A stretch of DNA of 64,000 nt from Cricetomys ansorgei (taxonomy: Eukaryota; Chordata; Mammalia; Rodentia; Nesomyidae): NCBI GenBank assembly GCA_026225945.1, contig JAMJFZ010001258.1:8532001-8596000 (forward strand). The letters are read 5' to 3'. The translations under genes and the position numbers were made by a program. Positions 59,486 to 64,000 of the stretch are shown here, piece after piece (within the stretch, counting starts at the first letter, position 1; each line of letters starts with the position of its first letter). Below the pieces are notes generated by a model. The model did no database searches, was not told where the DNA came from, and worked only from the letters and a program-made list of their open reading frames with translations.

Positions 59486-60419
59486 AAATAGAATGTACCT
59501 TGCAGATATTGTATAGAAAATTAAGAGACCACTAGAAAAAGATCTTGAAAGTAGGTTCCTATATGGAAAGATCTTAGAGAGGTTTACATTGCCTGGTAAG
59601 AAAGGCATATAAAAATCTCCAAGGAGACCAGGAGGAAGGAGACAGGAATAAGGGCACAAACTTGGAACACAGCTTGTGCTGTGTAACTGTGGGAAAGACA
59701 ACACAAGATACGGCCAACAAATCAAATTTGGAGACTGAGTAACTTCAGAGAACTCTAATCTTTTCTAAGGGACTTTCAAGGATAACCTAGGGAATGGAGG
59801 TACTGTGTTGAAATATGAGAGTTAAGATAAGAGCCAGTTAGGTGCTCTAGTTCAGGAATAGATGATTTTATGTAAAAGTATCTTCATAAGCAAATTGTTT
59901 GTTGTTATGAACTTCCTGTTTCTGATCAGGGTAGTCTTTCCTTAGAAAGAGAATATTGAAAACAACATTCTATACGAAACTATAAACACATATTAAATTG
60001 AATATGCAAATATATACTATATTACACATACTTATATGTATATACACATATACAATAAAAATATCAAATAATGAGATTTAGAAATATGCTTTGCCATTAT
60101 TTCCAAGTATGCCATGATTATTTGAAAACAATGTTGTGATATTGAAAAATATTCAAAGAATTGAGCACTATGAAAGCCTAAGTGAGCAGAATACTGACAA
60201 TTGACAATGTTTTTTTCCTTCCTGAAAGAAGTCATAATATCTGAATCCTAAAAGCTATGAAATGTCACTGAGGTAAAAAAAGATTTTACCTGTAGAGAAA
60301 TCTTCAGAAAAGAGAGATAGATTGCCCTGGAATGGTTTTGCTAGAAGAAAACACAGGAATTGGATATTGTGTCTCATTCTCTAGTCATCTAACCTCTATG
60401 CACATGGACCATTGGAGAA
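59486..60419. other. Single-copy-like AT-rich DNA
   Basis: Nothing recognised. Confidence 0.4.
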
Positions 60420-60590
60420 AAAAAAACTTTTGCTGGATATTTATTGCATTCTAGGCATTCTATATTCCTCTTTGTAAGAACTTCATGGACTCTGTTGTTC
60501 CCATTTGGAAGACAAGGTTCTGTGAAAAGCAAATTTGCTTGAGCTCATTACTTAGCTAATAAATTAGGAGTTGGTAGACTATTTTGGGAA
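60420..60590 (-). mobile_element. MIR SINE, antisense
   Basis: 'tgttgttcccatttggaaga', 'caaggttctgtgaaaagcaa' and 'atttgcttgagctcattact' plus 'tagctaataaa' follow antisense MIR (CCCCATTTTACAGATGAGG...CTTGCCCAAGGTCAC...CTAGTAA). Confidence 0.6.
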
Positions 60591-60614
60591 TATAGGGATA
60601 AATATTGAGTTATC

Positions 60615-60745
60615 TCTTTAATTCTCACATGGAACAATCTTCAAAGCTTGTACCCCTTTAGTCTGTGTTTCATAGATGTGGAGACTAAGGTACAGACAGA
60701 TTTGATAAGCTAACTTTGAAAGCTGCATATAGTAAATGATATTAT
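60615..60745 (-). mobile_element. Second MIR-like SINE, antisense
   Basis: 'tttcatagatgtggagacta', 'aggtacagacagatttgata' and 'agctaactttgaaagctgca' plus 'tatagtaaatg' give the same antisense MIR order again, right after the previous one. Confidence 0.6.
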
Positions 60746-61274
60746 CAAGTTATGAAGACTACATAGATGACCCCAGAGTCCTACAGAATAATTACCTAAT
60801 GCCAAGAATTACCTACTTGGTTGTAAGTGAGCTAGCTGGGTGCATATGTGGACTCAGTTTTCTTTCTCCTCTCAGGCTAGGTAGAAGACTCTTTCCAGGG
60901 ACTGAAGGAAGGACTAAAAGAAAAAGCAAACCGCTGGGCAATGAAAACAATGAAAAGGAAACAGATCCCTTCTCACATCATCTATCAGCCTTACAGAGTC
61001 AGGTGAGGTTCTGAACATTACAACACAATGGGGCCACTGAACAGCAGCTTTCTCTTTTATTACTGTTTCCTGTTCTGTTAGATCAGAAATGGTCCCCTCT
61101 GCCATGCTGCTATACCTTCCTTTCTCCACTCAACCTGGAGCCCAATGCTTCTTCTTTCCTTCCAGACCTTAAGGTACACAAAGATAAAGCCTGAGAACAA
61201 TGTTGAGCAGTTCCTCAATAAATGGACCCAAAACATGGACCAGAAGTCCTTTAAGACATTCAGATTTGATAGTA
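60746..61274. other. Single-copy-like DNA
   Basis: Short overlapping frames on both strands; no domain recognised. Confidence 0.4.
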
Positions 61275-61360
61275 GCTTTGTTTTTTCAGTATTGGGGACC
61301 AAATCCACAACTTTATGCATCCCAGGCAACTGGTCTATTGCTAAGCTATATTAGCAGACT
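61275..61360 (-). mobile_element. ID/B4-head-like SINE fragment, antisense
   Basis: 'cagtattggggaccaaatcc' and 'ttgctaagctatattagcag' are antisense of a B4/ID head, diverged. Confidence 0.55.
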
Positions 61361-61375
61361 TCATCAGTTTTTTAA

Positions 61376-61612
61376 AAATTTTTTAAAAACATTTTTATTT
61401 ATTTTCATTTTATGGGTATGAAAGATCAAATGCATGTATATGTTTCCATTGTATGCATGCCTGGTGCTGTGGAGGCTGAAAGCAGGTCTCAGATCCTCTG
61501 GAGCTGGACTTGCTGGTGGCTGTAAATTATTCTATGTGGGCACTGGGGACTAAATCTGGGTCGTCTGAAAACAACAAATGCGCTTATCTGTTGATCAACC
61601 TCTCAGAACTGG
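61376..61612 (-). mobile_element. B3-type SINE, antisense
   Basis: 'gctgtggaggctgaaagcag', 'tcagatcctctggagctgga', 'cttgctggtggctgtaaatt' and 'ctgttgatcaacctctcaga' are the antisense order of B3. The A/T-rich tail is at the left. Confidence 0.85.
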
Positions 61613-61775
61613 TTGTACATTTCTATGGTTGGTAATTATTTAAATATCTAAATTATTTAAATATGGTATGACTAAGCATGAACATGAAATTGAACACAAG
61701 ACTGTTGAATTTGAGGATTGTTTTTGAATAATAGTCGATGCTCTGGCTCTATTTATCAAATATAAGAGTTTTAGG

Positions 61776-61822
61776 GTGGGGAAGGTAGGGAGAGTGGGGA
61801 AGGTAGGGAGGGTGTGGTGGGG
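61776..61822. repeat. 18-bp G-rich direct repeat, two copies and a partial
   Basis: GTGGGGAAGGTAGGGAG occurs twice in a row, followed by a partial copy. Spaced GGG runs could support a G-quadruplex. Confidence 0.8.
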
Positions 61823-62079
61823 CATGATGGAATGCTGGCCTCTGCATTTGACATGGCCATCAGAATCATAAAATCATAGCGTTTGTAGTTTCCTATATAA
61901 GATTAAGCCAATCTAAACCTCAGTATAACTGGAACAGAGGCTGTCCAGGTTTTACTCACAATGAAGGGCTACTGGCAATAGATAGCTGTTGGAGAGGCGG
62001 AGGCATGTTTTATTGAGAATGGGTCACGGGTAGAGTGGCCCCACACCCATGTACATGTGCACAGCCTCAGCTGCTCTTG

Positions 62080-62215
62080 ATAAGTAATGAAAACAGTGCA
62101 TAAATTAGGGATGTGTTCAAGAAATATTGAGGGAATTGTAGGAGAGAATGGGAGATAGATATGATCATATTTAGTTCTATACATGTATGAAATTCACAAA
62201 ACCAAGGAAAAAATT
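62080..62215 (+). mobile_element. Possible L1 3' terminal fragment
   Basis: 'agagaatgggagatagatat', 'gatcatatttagttctatac' and 'atgtatgaaattcacaaaac' resemble the L1 (Lx) 3' terminus. Weak. Confidence 0.4.
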
Positions 62216-62789
62216 TAAAAACTACAAAGTTTTTATATTATAAGTAAAAGTATTAAAATAAATTTAAAAATTGAAAAGCTATTTCTGTTTTGCAGGGAGC
62301 AGGGAATTCCAAGAACAGGCCTTGCTTCCTTGAGATATTTTCTTAGTGAGTATGATGAATTAGAGAAATAAATTAAGGGGAGTAGCACATGTAGTTAGCT
62401 ATCAACAGTCATGCTTGCTCCCTTTTCCAACTTCTTTGCTAATAGGCTCAGTTTCAAGGGCTAGAGCACTGATCTATATCTTAAATACCTTTTGTATTTT
62501 GAGAATATAATATAGTTGCATTATTTCCCTCTTAGCTTTTCCTCCCTCCAGGGTCTTCCATATACCCTTCCTTGATCTTTTTCAAATTCATGACCTTTTA
62601 AAAAATTAATTATTGCATACATATATGCATATATATACACATATGCATTTCTAAATACATAAGTAAAATCTGCTTTTTCTGTACAATGATAATTGCATTG
62701 TGTCAGTTCTGCTCCTTTTTGTCACATGTTTATTTTTCAAACTTCTATTTAGAAATTTAGGGACATCAAATGACCACTTTTTTAAAAAA
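62216..62789. other. AT-rich DNA, no gene seen
   Basis: CATA/TATG-rich text near 62615-62650. Possible old L1 text near 62520-62600, too weak to call. Confidence 0.4.
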
Positions 62790-63375
62790 AATTCCCTTTT
62801 ATTAAAAATAGATTATTTTCTCATACAATATATTCTGATTGTAGCCTCCCCTCCCTGAAATCCTTCCATTTCCTCCTCATCTTACCTCCCCGTCTGCATC
62901 CTCTCTGTTTCTGTCTCTCATTAGAGGAGAGCAGGCTCCAAAGAGATAACAACAAAATATAACAAATAAAATATAATAAGGTAAAACTAAAATTATCATA
63001 TTGAAGTTGGGCAAGGCAAAGAAGCAGAAGGAAAGGGGCCCCAAGAACAGGCACAAGAATCAGAGACCCACTTGTTCACACACTCAGGGTCCCATAAAAG
63101 CACTAGCTTGAAATCTATAATGTATATGCAGGGGATGTGGCACAGACCCGTGTTGGCCCTGTACTTGCTGCTTAAGTCTCTGTGAGTTCATATGAGCTTT
63201 AATCCGTTGATTTAGAGGGCCTTGCTCTCCTGATGTCCTCCACCCGCTCTGGCTCTTACACTCATTCCATCTCCTCTTCTGGGGGTTCTCTGGGATCTGC
63301 ACGGAGGGATTTGACAAAAACATTTCATTTAGAACCATATGTTCAAAAAATTTGAACTCATAGGAATGGGACATT
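62790..63375 (-). mobile_element. L1 3' UTR, antisense, well preserved
   Basis: Antisense phrases in order are 'tagattattttctcatacaa', 'gagagcaggctccaaagaga', 'tcatattgaagttgggcaag', 'atatgcaggggatgtggcac', 'ctgcttaagtctctgtgagt', 'ctcctgatgtcctccacccg' and 'gggatttgacaaaaacattt'. It follows the rodent L1 3' UTR consensus closely by eye. Confidence 0.85.
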
Positions 63376-63423
63376 ACATTTTATGTAATAATGTGACTTC
63401 TAAACCAATATAAAGAGTTATTT

Positions 63424-63625
63424 TTTCAATCTTTGTTTTAATTATTTTTAATTATATGTATGTACATTGGTATATGAATGTCTGTGAAGATGCTCCAGGA
63501 GGCCAGAGTGTTACGTCATCCTTCAGTTGGGGTTGCAGTCAGCTGTGAGCTTCTGGAAACAGAACTTGGATCCTCTGCAAGGGCAGTGCAGGCTTTTAAC
63601 TGCCGAATAATGTTTTTAATCCCCT
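63424..63625 (-). mobile_element. B3-type SINE, antisense
   Basis: 'gatgctccaggaggccagag', 'gcagtcagctgtgagcttct' and 'aacttggatcctctgcaagg' followed by 'gcagtgcaggcttttaactg' are antisense B3. The AT-rich tail is at 63424-63465. Confidence 0.85.
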
Positions 63626-64000
63626 GAAATAGAGACTTCTTACATATCTTATCTCTACTACACAAATAAAGTCCACAAATAAATGCATGAGTGATCCTTT
63701 TATTTTATTCTCTCGCCTCTTATATTGGATTTCTATGGCTCTGTCAGACGTGCCATTTTGAGAAGTTAAGATAAAGACAGCAAGAGTTTTCGAGCTATAC
63801 ATTTCGGAGGCACCACCCTAGGTGTGCACCACATTCTTCCAGGTAACTTGTTACATAACTTATGGATGGCCAATGGCAAGAAGCTTTCAGTCCATTTTCC
63901 TATCACTTTGCACTTAGAAACACCTGACTGACACATGCCTTACTTTTTATTTGTAGCTACTTCTCCTGAATTTATTTCTTCAATATGCAACATTGGTAAC
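63626..64000. other. Single-copy-like DNA to the window edge
   Basis: Nothing recognised. Confidence 0.4.

Noticed and set aside
1..64000. CRISPR array, operon, phage or bacterial system
   Set aside because: No regularly spaced conserved repeats with unique spacers, and all recognisable repeats are rodent or mammalian.

Overview
The window looks like nuclear DNA of a muroid rodent. It is AT-rich and CpG-poor. It carries rodent SINEs (B1, B2/B3, B4/ID-type), many 3' ends of rodent L1 (Lx-like) elements, older MIR copies shared with other mammals, and long (TA)n, (CA/TG)n, (GATA)n and (GAAA)n tracts typical of rodent genomes. The species cannot be fixed from sequence alone. ID elements are rare, which argues weakly against rat.

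I found no protein-coding gene, no exon I can defend, no structural RNA gene, no CpG island and no CRISPR or prokaryotic-type system. The longest open frame (188 codons, 51654-52220) matches no family I recognise and is probably chance. Open frames that do resemble proteins are decayed pieces of L1 ORF2 (6810-7060, 38515-39907, 43140-43440, 52240-52742). The window is best read as intergenic or deep intronic DNA, and it cannot tell which.

Layout. 1-6800: mostly single-copy, with an RMER-like repeat (4228-4590), a GATA microsatellite and a candidate conserved noncoding segment near 5930-6085. 6810-9605: two L1 3' ends. 9600-19100: single-copy DNA broken by SINEs, three long TA tracts and a GA-rich CAGTCAG-rich repeat (13690-14400). 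19100-33450: B1 with clear target-site duplications, a CA-AT-TG inverted microsatellite, RMER-like and other rodent repeats, and the longest repeat-poor stretch (26350-30560). 33455-46345: the most repeat-dense part, with several L1 fragments on both strands (one clearly inverted by twin priming), a 19-bp minisatellite (33859-34063) and a long foldback (42055-42320). 46345-64000: a possible LTR, another twin-primed L1 (52240-53262), MIRs, B1, B4/B3 and a well-preserved antisense L1 3' UTR (62790-63375).

No genes act together here. The structure worth following up is repeat biology (inversions, foldbacks, the minisatellite) and a few repeat-free segments that might be regulatory. I did not find an undescribed biological system, and the findings are graded accordingly.
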